This document shows, one piece after another, positions 26,226 through 43,721 of a DNA stretch of 64,000 nucleotides (position 1 is the first letter of the stretch; every line of letters begins with the position of its first letter). The stretch spans positions 124,001 through 188,000 of the forward strand of contig NZ_LZZW01000003.1 of NCBI RefSeq assembly GCF_014170375.1, read 5' to 3'. The stretch is from Variovorax sp. UMC13. Lineage in GTDB: Bacteria; Pseudomonadota; Gammaproteobacteria; Burkholderiales; Burkholderiaceae_C. Under the pieces are notes generated by a model that saw only the letters and a list, made by a program, of their open reading frames with translations, did no database searches and was not told the origin of the DNA. Both the position numbers and the translations under genes were made by a program.

Positions 26226-29200
26226 TCAGACCGCGACCAGCGCCGCCCCCGGGAAGTGCGCGAAGAGGGCGCCCATCGGCAACGCGCCGTCGCGCACGGT
26301 CAGCACCTCGCCGGTGAGCACATTGCGCAGGCGCGTGCCCTCGGGCCAGCCCGGCAGCCGCAATACCGTGTCGCCCCAGACCGCCTCGCCCAGCGGCAGC
26401 CACTGCGCCGCCGCGTGTTCGGGCGCGGCCCATTCGACGTCGCTCGACAGCCTGGCGAACAGCCGGCCCGCCACCACCACCAGCGCCCGGCCCTCGTGCC
26501 GGCGGGTGAAGGCCAGCACATGGTCGGCGCGCTGGCCCTCGGCCGCGAGCGCGGTGTAGTCGCCGTCGCGGAACAGGGCCGGATCGGCGCGGCGCAGTGC
26601 CAGCAGGCGCCACAGCACCCAGAGCTTGGCGCCGCCGTCGTGCGGCGCGGCCGCCAGCGCCTGCGCGCCCTCGGCCTTTTGCGGCGACTGGGTCAGCGCC
26701 GTCAGCCGGTCCAGCCAGCCCACGCGCGCCGGGTAGTCGACCGGACGCCGGTTGTCGGGGTCGACCAGGCTCAGGTCGGTGAGTTCGTTGCCCTGGTAGA
26801 GGTCGGGCACGCCCGGCGAGCCGTACTTGACGAGCGTCATCGACAGGCTGTTGAGCGCGCCGAACCAGGCCAGCGTGCGGCCCAGCGCCTGCAGGTCGTC
26901 GAGGAAGGGGTTGCCGTCGGTGCGCGCGAGGATGCGCTGCACGAAGCCGGTCAGCGCATCTTCGTAGGGCTGGTCGGTGAAGACCCAGCTGGTGTGGACC
27001 TTGGACTCGCGCGCGGCCTTGAGCATGTAGGTTTCGATGCGCTCGACGTAGCCGGCGCGCGCCTCGGCCGTGAGCCCGCCTGCGGGCAGCGTGCCCAGCA
27101 GCGCCTGGTAGAGCAGGTACTCGTCGGCGGCCGATGGCGCGGGTGCGGCTTCGTCCTGCCGGTTCATCGCCCGCCAGCGCCGCAGCGCGAGCCGCCAGGT
27201 GGCCGGCAGTTCCGACAGCACGTCGATGCGCGTGCGCACGTCCTCCGAGCGCTTGTTGTCGTGCGTGGAGGTGGCCAGCATGGTGTGCGGCCAGCGTGCC
27301 GCGCGGTCGGCGCTGGCGGCGTGGAAATCGGCCACCGTCATGCCGAAGTGCGCGGGCTCGCCACCCACCTCGTTGAGCGAGCTCAGCGGGAAGTAGCGGT
27401 AGAAGGCCGTGTCCTCCACGCCCTTGGCCGTGACCGGCGCGCTGAACTGCTGGAAGCGGATCGCCAGCCGCAGCGCGCGGGCGCGCAGCGATTCGTGCGC
27501 ATCGGGCACGGTCTCGCCCAGCAGCGTGAGCCGCAGGAAGTCGAAGACCGAACCGTCGGCGTCGCGGCTGCGGCGGCGCGCCTCGTCGACCGCGCGGTCG
27601 ATGTAGTGGCGGTCCTGCTCGGAGGGCGCCTCCAGGATGTAGCTGCGGTAGACCGGCAGGCAGGCCGCCACCTCCGACAGCGCGCGGCGCAGCGTGTTGA
27701 GCGTGTAGTCGCGGGTGCGACGGTCGCCGCGCGCGATGCGAAGCAGCTCGCTCGACAGCACGTTGAGTTCCGACGACAGCGCGTTGCGCATGATGGCGCG
27801 CTTGCCTTCGTAGGCCAGCTCCTCGAAGGGCTGGAGCACGCCGGTGAAGCTGCGCCAGATGCGCGCGAAGCGTTCGGCGGCCGCGGTGTCGACCAGCACG
27901 CCGTTGACCACTGTCGCGAAGCGGTAGCCCGTGGTGCCGTGGATCGCCCACTGCACCGGTACTTCTTCCTGCGAGGCCGCGATCTTCTCGGCCACCACGT
28001 AGAGCGGCCGCGCGGGCCGGCCCTGGGCATCGGGCCCCGGCAGCACCAGGCCGGCGCGGCGCGCGTAGCCCTGCTGCAGCCGGTCGAAGTACTGGGCCGG
28101 ATCGTAGAGGCCGTCGGGGTGGTCGATGCGCAGGCCGTCGACCGCGCCCGCGGCCGCCAGGTCCAGCGCCATGCCCTGCGTGGCCTCGAACACCGGCTCG
28201 CGCTCGATGCGCAGCGCGGCCAGTTCGTTGATGTCGAAGAAGCGCCGGTAGTTGATCTCGTCGGCCGCCACGCGCCAGTAGGCGACGCGGTAGGCCTGGG
28301 CATCGAGCAGGTCGTGCAGCGCATCGCGTTCGGCCGGCGCGTTGAGGTCGGCCACCGCGGCGGCGATGGCCTGCGCCACGTCGAGCTGGCGAGTCACCAG
28401 CCGGGCCAGGCGGCCCTTGAGCCGTTCCTTGTCGCGCGCGCGTTCGGCCACCGCCTCGGGCTCGGGCGCCTCGCGGGCCGGCAGGTGGCCGAAGGAGGTG
28501 GCGATGCTCGCCAGGCTGTCGGCCAGGTCGGGGTCGGCCAGCCGGGCCTGGGCGCGCGCCAGCACGCGCGGGTAGGTCTCGGGCGCGAGCGGCAGCCGGT
28601 GTTCGTGGTAGCGCAGCGCCAGGCTGCCGCTGTCGGCATCGAAGGCCAGCGCCAGTTCGCCGCGCGCCAGCACGTCGCCGTAGTGGTCGCCCAGCACCGG
28701 CACCAGCACCTTGTCGTGCAGCTCGGCATTGAGCGGCTGCCAGTCGATGTCGAAGTGCTGCGCGTAGAGCGAGGCGGGGCCGTTCTCGAGCACGTCCATC
28801 CACCAGGCGTTGTCGGCGCCCAGCACGCCCATGTGGTTGGGCACCAGGTCGAGCAGCTGGCCCATGCCCTGCGCGCGCAGTGCGGCGGTGAAGCGCTCGA
28901 AGCCCTCGGGGCCGCCGAGCTCGGGGTTGATCTGGTCGTGCGCCACCACGTCGTAGCCGTGCATGCTGCCCGGCCGCGCGCGCTGGATGGGCGAGCAGTA
29001 GACATGGCTCACGCCCAGCCGCGCCAGGTAGGGCAGCACCGCGATCGCGTGGTCGAAAGTGAAGTCCTTGTGGAACTGCAGGCGGTAGGTGGCGCGCGGC
29101 ACCAGCGTCTCGACGCCGCGGCGCGCCGCCGGCGCGCGGGCCGGGTGCGGGCGCACGGTCTCGAGCGTCCTGAACAGCCGCAGCGCGGTCTCGTCGGCGG

Positions 29201-31355
29201 CGATCTGCTGCAGGTCGAGCGTGAGCTTGCGCTGCCAGTTGGGGTGGGCGTCGGTGGTACCGGGCATGTTGGCCTGATCGAGCTGGCCGATCACGTCCTC
29301 CAGCTGCACCATCATCACCTGCGAAGGCGTGCCGGCCAGGAAGGCGTGCAGCGCCGCCACGGTCTCGGGCGCCAGCGCCTGCGCGCCGGTGGCTTCGGCC
29401 ACCGCATCGGGCGTCAGCAGGCCCGCGCGCTGCACCGCCAGCAGCAGGCGCACGCGCTCCTGGGCGCGGTCGAACAGCTGCTGCTCGAACAGCGCCTGGT
29501 TCGGGAACAGGCCCAGCGCGAGCCGCAGCCGCAGGTCGTGGCCGGCCCACCAGCCGGTGAGCGTGGCCAGGTCGTGGGTGCTGATCGCCACCAGCGCATG
29601 GCGCGGGTAGGCGGCGGGTGCCTTGAATTCGCCGTCATGGTCGCGCTCGAAATACATCAGCCGGTACGACAGCACCTCGAAGCGGGCCAGCGCGCCGCGC
29701 ATCTCCTCGGCCACCGTGCCCAGGTCCTCGCCGATCACCATGCAGCGCGCGCGTTGGCTTTCGATGGCCACCACCGCCAGCATCTCGTGCAGCGCGTAGT
29801 GCACGTAGGCGCCGTCGTGCGGCGTCTTGCCTGGCGGGATCCAGAACAGCCGCATCAGGCCCATCACATGGTCGATGCGCAGCGCGCCGGCACCCTGCAT
29901 GTTGGCGCGCAGCGTCTCGATGAAGAAACGGTAGCCGTCGGCGCGCAGCTTGTCCGGCCGCAACGGCGGCAGGCCCCAGCCCTGGCCGTTGGGGTTGAAC
30001 TCGTCGGGCGGCGCGCCCACGCTCGCGCCATGGGCGAAAGTGTCGCCCTGGCACCAGGCGTCGGAGCCGGCGCGGTCGACCGACACCGCGAGGTCCAGGT
30101 AGAGGCCGACCGCCATGCCCAGCGCCGCGCACTGGTCGCTGGCACGCTGGAGCTGGCGGGCCGCCTGCCATTGCAGGTACTCGAAGAAGCCGATGCGGCC
30201 CGGCTGCGTCTCGGCGAAGCGTGCGACCTCGGACGAGGTCGGGTCGCGGTAGGCCTCGGGCCACACGGGCCAGCCCCAGACCGACGCATCGGTCTCGTGG
30301 AAATGCGCCTGCAGCGCTTCGAACAGCGCATGGCGGTGCAGGGCCTCGCCGCGTTCGGCGCGGAAGGCCTCGAAGGCCGCCGCGGTGGCGCTGCGGCCGC
30401 TGCGCTGCTGGGCGCGGAAATGCGCGTGCAGCAGTTCGAGCACTTCGAACTTGGCGGCCGCCACACCGGTGTAGTCGACCAGCGGCGCTTCGCGCAGCGC
30501 GGCCAGCCGGGCCTGGAAATCGGGCGATTGCACCAGCCGCTGCGCGGGTTCGCAGTCGCGGAATTCCTCCACCGCCTCGACGTCGATGTAGAGCACGTCC
30601 AGCATCAGCCGCGACGAGGGGCTGTAGGGGCTGGCGTGCGCCGGGTTGTGCGGGAACAGCGCATGCAGCGGGTTCAGGCCGATGATGCCGGCGCCGCGCG
30701 GCGCGACCTGCTGCGCGAGTTGCGCCAGGTCGCTGAAATCGCCGATGCCCCAGTTGCGCGGCGAGCGCAGCGCATAGAGCTGCACGGCCGGGCCCCAGAC
30801 GCGGCCGTCGCCTTCCAGCGCGGGCGGGCGGTAGCAGTGGGGCGGAGCGGCCAGCAGCAGCGTCTCGCCGGCCAGGCCCGCGATGGCCAGGCGGTGATAG
30901 CCCGCGGGCAGCGCGGCGTGGATCGTCAGTTGCCGCTCGCAGATCGCCACGCCGTCGATCTCCGTGCGCCGGCCTTCGGGCAGCGCATGCAGGTCGATGC
31001 GCCCGTGGTGCGGCGTGCCGTCTTCGGCGCGCACCGCCCAGGTGGCCTCGGGCCACGCGGTGGGCACGCGCACCGTGACCGACCAGCCGGCGCGGTCGGC
31101 ATCGATGGCCACCGCCGGCGGCATCGCCTCGCGCCAGGCCTGCGCCTCGACCTGCTGCAGGCTCTCGTGCGGCAGCGCCGCCGCATCGATGCCGAAGCTG
31201 CCGAGCAGCGCGACCAGGTTGGCCGGCGCGATGACATGACGGTGGCCGAAGATGTCGTGGTAATCGGTCGCGATGCCGAAATGGGCGCACAGCCGTTGCA
31301 GTGCATCGTGCTCGCCATGCGGGGCGTGCGTGGCGTGGGGGTGGGCGTCAGACAA
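26226..31355 (-). CDS. Fused 4-alpha-glucanotransferase / maltooligosyl trehalose synthase
   Basis: A 1709-residue, two-enzyme protein. Residues 1 to about 735 are MalQ, which moves maltooligosyl units between glucans: GALRIDHVMGLMR, VIGEDLGTVAEEM, ISTHDLATLTGWW. Residues about 750-1709 are TreY, which converts the reducing-end glucose of a maltodextrin to a trehalosyl end: VPRATYRLQFHKDF, VDGLRIDHPDGLYDP (nucleophile Asp), YVVAEKI, TSTHDNKRSEDVR. TreZ next door then releases trehalose. Start: TTG 31355, overlapping the treZ stop by 8 bases, with a strong AGGAG 7 bases before it; there is no in-frame ATG nearby. It is the last gene of the glucan/trehalose operon. Confidence 0.95.
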   Translation of the reverse strand: MSDAHPHATHAPHGEHDALQRLCAHFGIATDYHDIFGHRHVIAPANLVALLGSFGIDAAALPHESLQQVEAQAWREAMPPAVAIDADRAGWSVTVRVPTAWPEATWAVRAEDGTPHHGRIDLHALPEGRRTEIDGVAICERQLTIHAALPAGYHRLAIAGLAGETLLLAAPPHCYRPPALEGDGRVWGPAVQLYALRSPRNWGIGDFSDLAQLAQQVAPRGAGIIGLNPLHALFPHNPAHASPYSPSSRLMLDVLYIDVEAVEEFRDCEPAQRLVQSPDFQARLAALREAPLVDYTGVAAAKFEVLELLHAHFRAQQRSGRSATAAAFEAFRAERGEALHRHALFEALQAHFHETDASVWGWPVWPEAYRDPTSSEVARFAETQPGRIGFFEYLQWQAARQLQRASDQCAALGMAVGLYLDLAVSVDRAGSDAWCQGDTFAHGASVGAPPDEFNPNGQGWGLPPLRPDKLRADGYRFFIETLRANMQGAGALRIDHVMGLMRLFWIPPGKTPHDGAYVHYALHEMLAVVAIESQRARCMVIGEDLGTVAEEMRGALARFEVLSYRLMYFERDHDGEFKAPAAYPRHALVAISTHDLATLTGWWAGHDLRLRLALGLFPNQALFEQQLFDRAQERVRLLLAVQRAGLLTPDAVAEATGAQALAPETVAALHAFLAGTPSQVMMVQLEDVIGQLDQANMPGTTDAHPNWQRKLTLDLQQIAADETALRLFRTLETVRPHPARAPAARRGVETLVPRATYRLQFHKDFTFDHAIAVLPYLARLGVSHVYCSPIQRARPGSMHGYDVVAHDQINPELGGPEGFERFTAALRAQGMGQLLDLVPNHMGVLGADNAWWMDVLENGPASLYAQHFDIDWQPLNAELHDKVLVPVLGDHYGDVLARGELALAFDADSGSLALRYHEHRLPLAPETYPRVLARAQARLADPDLADSLASIATSFGHLPAREAPEPEAVAERARDKERLKGRLARLVTRQLDVAQAIAAAVADLNAPAERDALHDLLDAQAYRVAYWRVAADEINYRRFFDINELAALRIEREPVFEATQGMALDLAAAGAVDGLRIDHPDGLYDPAQYFDRLQQGYARRAGLVLPGPDAQGRPARPLYVVAEKIAASQEEVPVQWAIHGTTGYRFATVVNGVLVDTAAAERFARIWRSFTGVLQPFEELAYEGKRAIMRNALSSELNVLSSELLRIARGDRRTRDYTLNTLRRALSEVAACLPVYRSYILEAPSEQDRHYIDRAVDEARRRSRDADGSVFDFLRLTLLGETVPDAHESLRARALRLAIRFQQFSAPVTAKGVEDTAFYRYFPLSSLNEVGGEPAHFGMTVADFHAASADRAARWPHTMLATSTHDNKRSEDVRTRIDVLSELPATWRLALRRWRAMNRQDEAAPAPSAADEYLLYQALLGTLPAGGLTAEARAGYVERIETYMLKAARESKVHTSWVFTDQPYEDALTGFVQRILARTDGNPFLDDLQALGRTLAWFGALNSLSMTLVKYGSPGVPDLYQGNELTDLSLVDPDNRRPVDYPARVGWLDRLTALTQSPQKAEGAQALAAAPHDGGAKLWVLWRLLALRRADPALFRDGDYTALAAEGQRADHVLAFTRRHEGRALVVVAGRLFARLSSDVEWAAPEHAAAQWLPLGEAVWGDTVLRLPGWPEGTRLRNVLTGEVLTVRDGALPMGALFAHFPGAALVAV

Positions 31356-33167
31356 TCGGCTTCTCCTCGAGGGTCACGCACACGGCACCGGGCCGCAGTC
31401 GGCCGGCATCGAGGCCCCAGGCATATAGCAAGTCTCCGGCCAGCGGCGCGGCTTCGGTGGGCTGCGTGCCGAAATGGGCCAGCAGCTGGAGCCGGGCGAT
31501 GGTGCCGGGCGCGGCACCGCCGACGGTCCACTCGACGCGCAGCGCCGCGCCGTCGCGCCAGAAGCGCCCGCCCTGGTGCTGGCCGGCCAGCCGCGGCACC
31601 AGGCGGTCGCGGCGCAGTGCCAGCAGTTCGCGCACGTGGGCGAGCATGGCGGCGTGGGTGCCGGTCTCGCGCTCTTCCCATTTCAGTTTCGAGGCGAGGA
31701 AGCTGGCTTCCGCGTTCGGATCGGGAATGCGCGCCCGCGCGGCCTCGTCCTTGAAGGCCGCGAAGCCGCCGAACTCGGCGCGCCGGCCTTCGGACACCGC
31801 GGCCGCGAGCTCGGGGCCGAAGTCGCAGAAGTAGAGGAAGGGCGTCGACGCCGCGTATTCCTCGCCCATGAAGAGCATCGGCGTGTGCGGCGACAGCAGC
31901 AGGCAGGCGTAGGCCGCGCGCAGCAGCACGGGGTCGGCCAGCATCGCGATGCGGTCACCGAAGGCGCGGTTGCCCACCTGGTCGTGCGTCTGCAGGAAGG
32001 ACACGAAGGCCGCCAGCGGCAGCTGGTCGCTCGGTTCGCCGCGGCGTTCGCCGTGGCGGAAGGGCGAGGGCTGCCCCTGGTAGACGAAGCCCTGCGCCAG
32101 CGCGAGGCCGAAGCTTCCGACCGCGTCGTCCGCATAGTCGGCGTAGTAGCCGTCGCGCTCGCCGGTGGTCAGCACATGGGCCGCATGGTGCAGGTCGTCG
32201 TTCCACTGCGCGGTGGCGCACCGCGGCGCATGGTCGGCACCGCGCTCGAGGTAGTGGGCGCCGTTGGCGTCGTTCTCCAGCACGACGTGGACCTGGCGCT
32301 CGCGGCCGGGTCCGTCGCGCAGCGCGGCGCAGATCTCGGTGACGATGTCGGGCGTGGAGTCGTCGCGGATCGCATGCACCGCGTCCATGCGCAGGCCGTC
32401 GAAGCGGAACTCCTCGACCCAGTAGAGCGCGTTGTGCACGAAGAAGTCGCGCACGGTGCGCGCCTGCTCGCCGTCGTAGTTGATGGCCGCGCCCCAGGGC
32501 GTCTGGTGCGCGGGGTTGAAGAAGGCCGGGCTGCCCGCGTGCAGGTAGTTGCCCTCGGGGCCGAAGTGGTTGTAGACCACGTCGATCAGCACCATCAGCT
32601 CCAGCGCATGGGCCGCGTCGACCAAGGCCTTGAGCTCGTCGGGCGTGCCGTAGGCCGCATCGGGCGCGAACAGCAGCACGCCGTCGTAGCCCCAGCCGCG
32701 CTGGCCCGGGAAGTCGGCCACCGGCATCAGTTCGATCACGGTGAAGCCCAGGGCCGCGAGTTCGGGCAGGCGCGCGCGCGCCGCGGCGAAGGTGCCTTCG
32801 GGCGTGAAGGTGCCGATGTGCAGTTCGTAGATCGCGGCCTCGGTCCAGGGCCGGCCACGCCAGGCGTCGTCCTGCCACGCATAGGTGGAAGGGTCCACCA
32901 CCTCGCTGGCCTCGTGCACGTCGTCGGGGTTGCGGCGCGAGGCCGGATCGGGCACGGCCGTGCCGTCGGGCAAACGGAAGCGGTAGCGCTCGCCGGCCTG
33001 CGCGTCGGGGACGACGAGCGCGTGCCAGCCGCCTTCCTCGCGCGCCATGGGCAGCAGCGCGTCGCCGCGTTCGAGGGCGATGCGCTCGTGGCCGGGGGCC
33101 CAGTAGCGGAAGCGCACGCCGCCGCCGTCGAGCAGGGCGGCGCCGAAGGGCATGGCATGGCGGTATT

Positions 33168-33171
<4 letters not shown>
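31348..33171 (-). CDS. treZ: Maltooligosyl trehalose trehalohydrolase
   Basis: 607 residues, GH13. It hydrolyses the alpha-1,4 bond next to the trehalosyl end made by TreY and frees trehalose. An N-terminal beta-sandwich (VRFRYWAPGHERIAL) precedes the barrel, with AIYELHIGTFTPEGTF, the catalytic Asp in DGLRMDAVHAIRD, LENDANGAHYL in the acid/base region, and LQTHDQVGNRA. ATG 33171 overlaps the glgX stop as ATGA; its own 3' end overlaps malQ/treY by 8 bases, so three genes are coupled. Confidence 0.95.
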
Positions 33172-35306
<2,135 letters not shown>

Positions 35307-35364
35307 GGAAGCGGTGCCTGGCGGAAGAGAAAGACGATGGAAACGCGGGCGCCGCGTGCGCGGC

Positions 35365-36087
35365 TCAAGGCAGCTTGTCGCGCTTGTCGCCCAGGCGGTC
35401 GGCGCGGTCCTTGAGCGACTGGCCGCGGCGCGGCCACCACTCCTCGATGCGCTCGGCCGCCCAGTCCTTGCCGCCCAGGCCGAAGGCCAGCGCGATGGCG
35501 AACACCACGCCGCCCAGCAGGATCAGGAAGCTCTCGCGGATGATGTCACCGCCGACCTTGATCTGGTCGAGCGCGATCAGCACCACGAAGGCCAGCACCG
35601 CGTACTGCGCGAGCTTGCCCAGCAGCAGCGCGTCCTGCATCTTCACGTTGCGGCAGTAGGTGGTCACGGTGTCGCCGATGAAGCGCGCGAAGTAGGAGCC
35701 GAAGGCCAGCACCAGCAGCGCCACGAACACGTTGGGCACGAACCAGACCACGCGGCCCAGCAGGTCGGTGATGTAGGTCAGGCCCAGGCCGTTGAAGGCG
35801 ATCAGCAGCGCGGCCAGGATCACCAGCCAGTAGACCAGCACGCCGAAGACGGTGGTGGTGTCGCCGGCCATGCCGCCCTGGCGCAGGAAGCCGTCGAGGC
35901 CCGAGCGTTCGGTCAGCACGTTGAAGTTGATCGCGCGCAGCGCCTTGACGACCGCGAAGCGCGCCACCTTGGCCAGCAGCCAGCCGCCGATCACCACCAC
36001 CACGGCGATCAGGAGTCGGGGCAGGAAGGCGCCGATCTGGAACAGGATGGCCCGCACGGGCTCCAGGTGAATGCCGAAATTGTCCAT
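35365..36087 (-). CDS. Mechanosensitive-channel-like membrane protein (TM-helix repeat family)
   Basis: 240 residues with about five hydrophobic helices. The repeats PRLLIAVVVVIGGWLLAKVARFAVVKAL and FVALLVLAFGSYFARFIGD are the conserved TM helix found in CmpX-like relatives of small-conductance channels; the C-terminus keeps ALAFGLGGKDWAAERIEEW. The soluble MscS beta domain is absent, so conductance is unproven. ATG 36087 has GGAGAGA upstream. It sits between treS/mak and glgX in the same orientation with gaps of 40 and 58 bases, so it is part of the operon; this suggests a link between membrane tension and trehalose metabolism. Confidence 0.8.
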   Translation of the reverse strand: MDNFGIHLEPVRAILFQIGAFLPRLLIAVVVVIGGWLLAKVARFAVVKALRAINFNVLTERSGLDGFLRQGGMAGDTTTVFGVLVYWLVILAALLIAFNGLGLTYITDLLGRVVWFVPNVFVALLVLAFGSYFARFIGDTVTTYCRNVKMQDALLLGKLAQYAVLAFVVLIALDQIKVGGDIIRESFLILLGGVVFAIALAFGLGGKDWAAERIEEWWPRRGQSLKDRADRLGDKRDKLP

Positions 36088-36127
36088 GGTGTGTCTCTCC
36101 GGTGCCGTGGCGTGGATGTTCTTCAGT

Positions 36128-39472
<3,345 letters not shown>

Positions 39473-39503
39473 GGCGCGTCTTTCTGCTTCTTCTTCGGGA
39501 AGA

Positions 39504-41646
39504 TCAAAGGAAGTACTCGAAATCGTTCTCGTCGCGGGTGCGGCGCCGCACGCGCAGCACGTGGGCCGGCGTGTGCTGCGGGTCGAGCTGCACGTAGTGC
39601 CACTCGCCCTGCCAGAGGAAGCGCTGGTCGCTCAGCAGGTCGTGCACCTGGAAGGACTGGCCGGCCGGCACGCCGATCGATTCGGGCGTGAGGCCGATCC
39701 AGCCCGACTGCGTCTGATGCGGGTCGAGGTTGACCACCGTGACCACCACGTTGCTGCCGTCGTCCGAGGACTTGGCATAGGCCAGCAGCTGGTTGTTCTC
39801 CACCGGCAGGAAGCGCAGCGTGGCGTTGGTCTGCAGCGCCGGGTTGTCGCGCCGGATGCGGTTGAGCCGCCCGATGAAGGGCGCCAGGCTGTGCGGCATC
39901 TCGGTGCGCCAGTGGCGCAGCTGGTACTTCTCGGAATCGAGGTACTCCTCGCTGCCCGGGTTGCGCGGCAGGTGCTCCAGCAGCTCGTAGGCCGGGCCGT
40001 AGATGCCGTAGTTGGCGGCCAGCGTGGCGGCCAATGTGAGCCGCAGCCGGAACATCGGCGCCTCGCCGCTCTGCAGCTGCTCGTGCAGGATGTCGGGCGT
40101 GTTGGGCCAGGCGTTGGGCCGGAAGTACTCGTGGCCCGGCGAACTCGACAGTTCGGTGAAGTAGGCAGTGAGTTCTTCCTTGCTGTTGCGCCAGGTGAAG
40201 TAGGTGTAGGACTGCGAGAAGCCCAGCTTGGCCAGCCGGTGCATCACCTTGGGCCGGGTGAAGGCCTCGGCCAGGAACAGCACCTCGGGGTGCTCGCGCT
40301 TGATCTCTGAGATCGCCCATTCCCAGAAGGGGAAGGCCTTGGTGTGCGGGTTGTCGACGCGGAAGATCGAAACGCCTTCGCCGATCCAGTGGTCGATCAC
40401 GCTCTTGAGCTCGGTCCACAGCCCCTGCCAGTCGTCGCACTCGAAGTTGAAGGGGTAGATATCCTGGTACTTCTTCGGCGGGTTCTCGGCGTACTGCACC
40501 GTACCGTCGGGCCGCCAGCGGAACCAGCCCGGGTGCTGCTTGACGTAGGGATGGTCGGGCGCGCACTGGAAGGCGATGTCGAGCGCGATCTCCAGGCCGT
40601 GCTTGCCGGCCTCGGCCACCAGGTGGCGGAAGTCCTCGGGCGTGCCGAGTGCGGGCAGGATGTGCTTGTGGCCGCCTTCCTCCGAGCCGATGGCCCAGGG
40701 GCTGCCGACGTCGTCGGGCTCGGTCACCAGCGCGTTGTTCTTGCCCTTGCGATCGATCCGGCCGATCGGATGGATCGGCGGGAAATACAGCACGTCGAAG
40801 CCCATGCGCGCGATCGCGGGCAGCCGGGCCTCGACATCGGCGAAGGTGCCGTGCTGGCCCAGTTCGGTACCGGCCGAGCGCGGGAACAGTTCGTACCAGC
40901 TGCTAAAGCGGGCCCGCTCGCGGTCCACCACCAGCGACAGCTCGGCGCCGTAGCGGGCCTCGAAGCGGCGGTCGGGGTATTTGCCGGCCAGCGTCTCGAG
41001 CGCCGGGTCGAGCGCGAGCGCCTTGAGGCGCGGGCCGTCGATGGCGCGGTCGGTCGCGGCCTTGGCCAGTTCGGCAGCGGCGCGGGCCAGCGCCTGCGCG
41101 TCCTCGCCGGTCGCGCGTGCGCCCGCCGCCGCGATCTCTAACGCGCCGACCTGCGCCGCGATGCGGATGTCGGCCTCGTCCACGCGCCGCGTCAGTTCAT
41201 GGTGCCAGGATGCGAAGCCGTCGACCCAGGCCAGCACCGTGTAGACGTAGCGCCCCGGCACCGGCGGCACGAAGCCGCCATGCCAGACGTCGTTGTTGCT
41301 CAGCGTCATCGGCGTCTCGTGCACCGTGGTCTCGCCTTCGCGCCACCACTGCAGCAGCACCCGCAGCACGTCGTGGCCGTCGGTGAAGCAGTGGGCCGTG
41401 ACCTCGAAGGCCTCGCCCGCGATGCGCTTGACGGCGAAGCGGCCACCATCGACGGACGGCAGCACCGCGTCGACCACGGCGCGCACCCGGCCCTCCTTGG
41501 GCATGCCGTGCGGCAACGACAGCAGAGCCGCGACCTGGGTCTGCGGCATCGGCGGCGCGGCCGGGATGGCGGTGTCGGCCGCGGTGGGCGCGGCCGGTGC
41601 GGCGGCGGGTTGGAGGGACTTCGGGGTCTTGGGGGGCTGGGAACTC

Positions 41647-41654
<8 letters not shown>
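39504..41654 (-). CDS. glgE: Alpha-1,4-glucan:maltose-1-phosphate maltosyltransferase
   Basis: 716 residues, GH13 subfamily 3. It extends alpha-1,4-glucans with maltosyl units from maltose 1-phosphate. An Ala/Pro-rich leader of some 40 residues precedes the beta-sandwich (VTAHCFTDGHDVLRVLLQWW), then FSSWYELFPRS, FDVLYFPPIHPIG, NPPKKYQDIYPF, the nucleophile Asp in IFRVDNPHTKAFPFWEW, and the acid in VLFLAEAFTRP. These last two blocks are diagnostic for GlgE. It overlaps glgB by 8 bases (ATGCCTAA), so the polymerase and the branching enzyme are made together. Confidence 0.96.
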
Positions 41655-43539
<1,885 letters not shown>

Positions 43540-43663
43540 GGGTGGAATCCTCCTGCGCGGGCGGGTCCGGCGAATTCCGGCGGCGCCCTTGCGACAACGT
43601 TCATTGAACCGTATGCCCGACCCGGATTGGGCCGCCGAGCGCCCTTTGCCTTGTCGGACAGGA

Positions 43664-43693
43664 GCTATGTTGCACCTTTCATGCCATTGTCAA
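43664..43693 (-). promoter_or_regulatory. Candidate promoter of the glgB-glgE-treS operon
   Basis: On the minus strand a perfect -35 TTGACA (43693-43688) is followed 18 bases later by CATAGC (43669-43664) as a weak -10. It lies directly after the terminator of the DUF3829 gene and is the best promoter-like sequence before the 17-kb operon. Confidence 0.5.
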
Positions 43694-43696
43694 AAC

Positions 43697-43714
43697 CGCG
43701 GGCGCGGACCCGCG
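43697..43714 (-). terminator. Rho-independent terminator of the DUF3829 gene
   Basis: On the minus strand the stem CGCGGG/CCCGCG with a 6-base loop is followed by GTTTTG. The hairpin is 7 bases past the stop of the lipoprotein gene. The T-run is short, so termination may be partial. Confidence 0.6.
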
Positions 43715-43721
43715 CTGGGCC

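Noticed and set aside
26107..29550. Very long open frame on the minus strand upstream of the MBL-fold gene
   Set aside because: It reads across malQ/treY in another frame with Arg/Ala/Gly-rich, motif-free sequence; such open frames are common at very high GC. The gene starts at 26106 with a proper signal peptide.
26166..31754. Long + strand open frame opposite malQ-treY
   Set aside because: It lies on the complement of a gene with full catalytic motifs, and its composition (Arg, Gln, His, Val-rich) is typical of antisense frames in GC-rich DNA.
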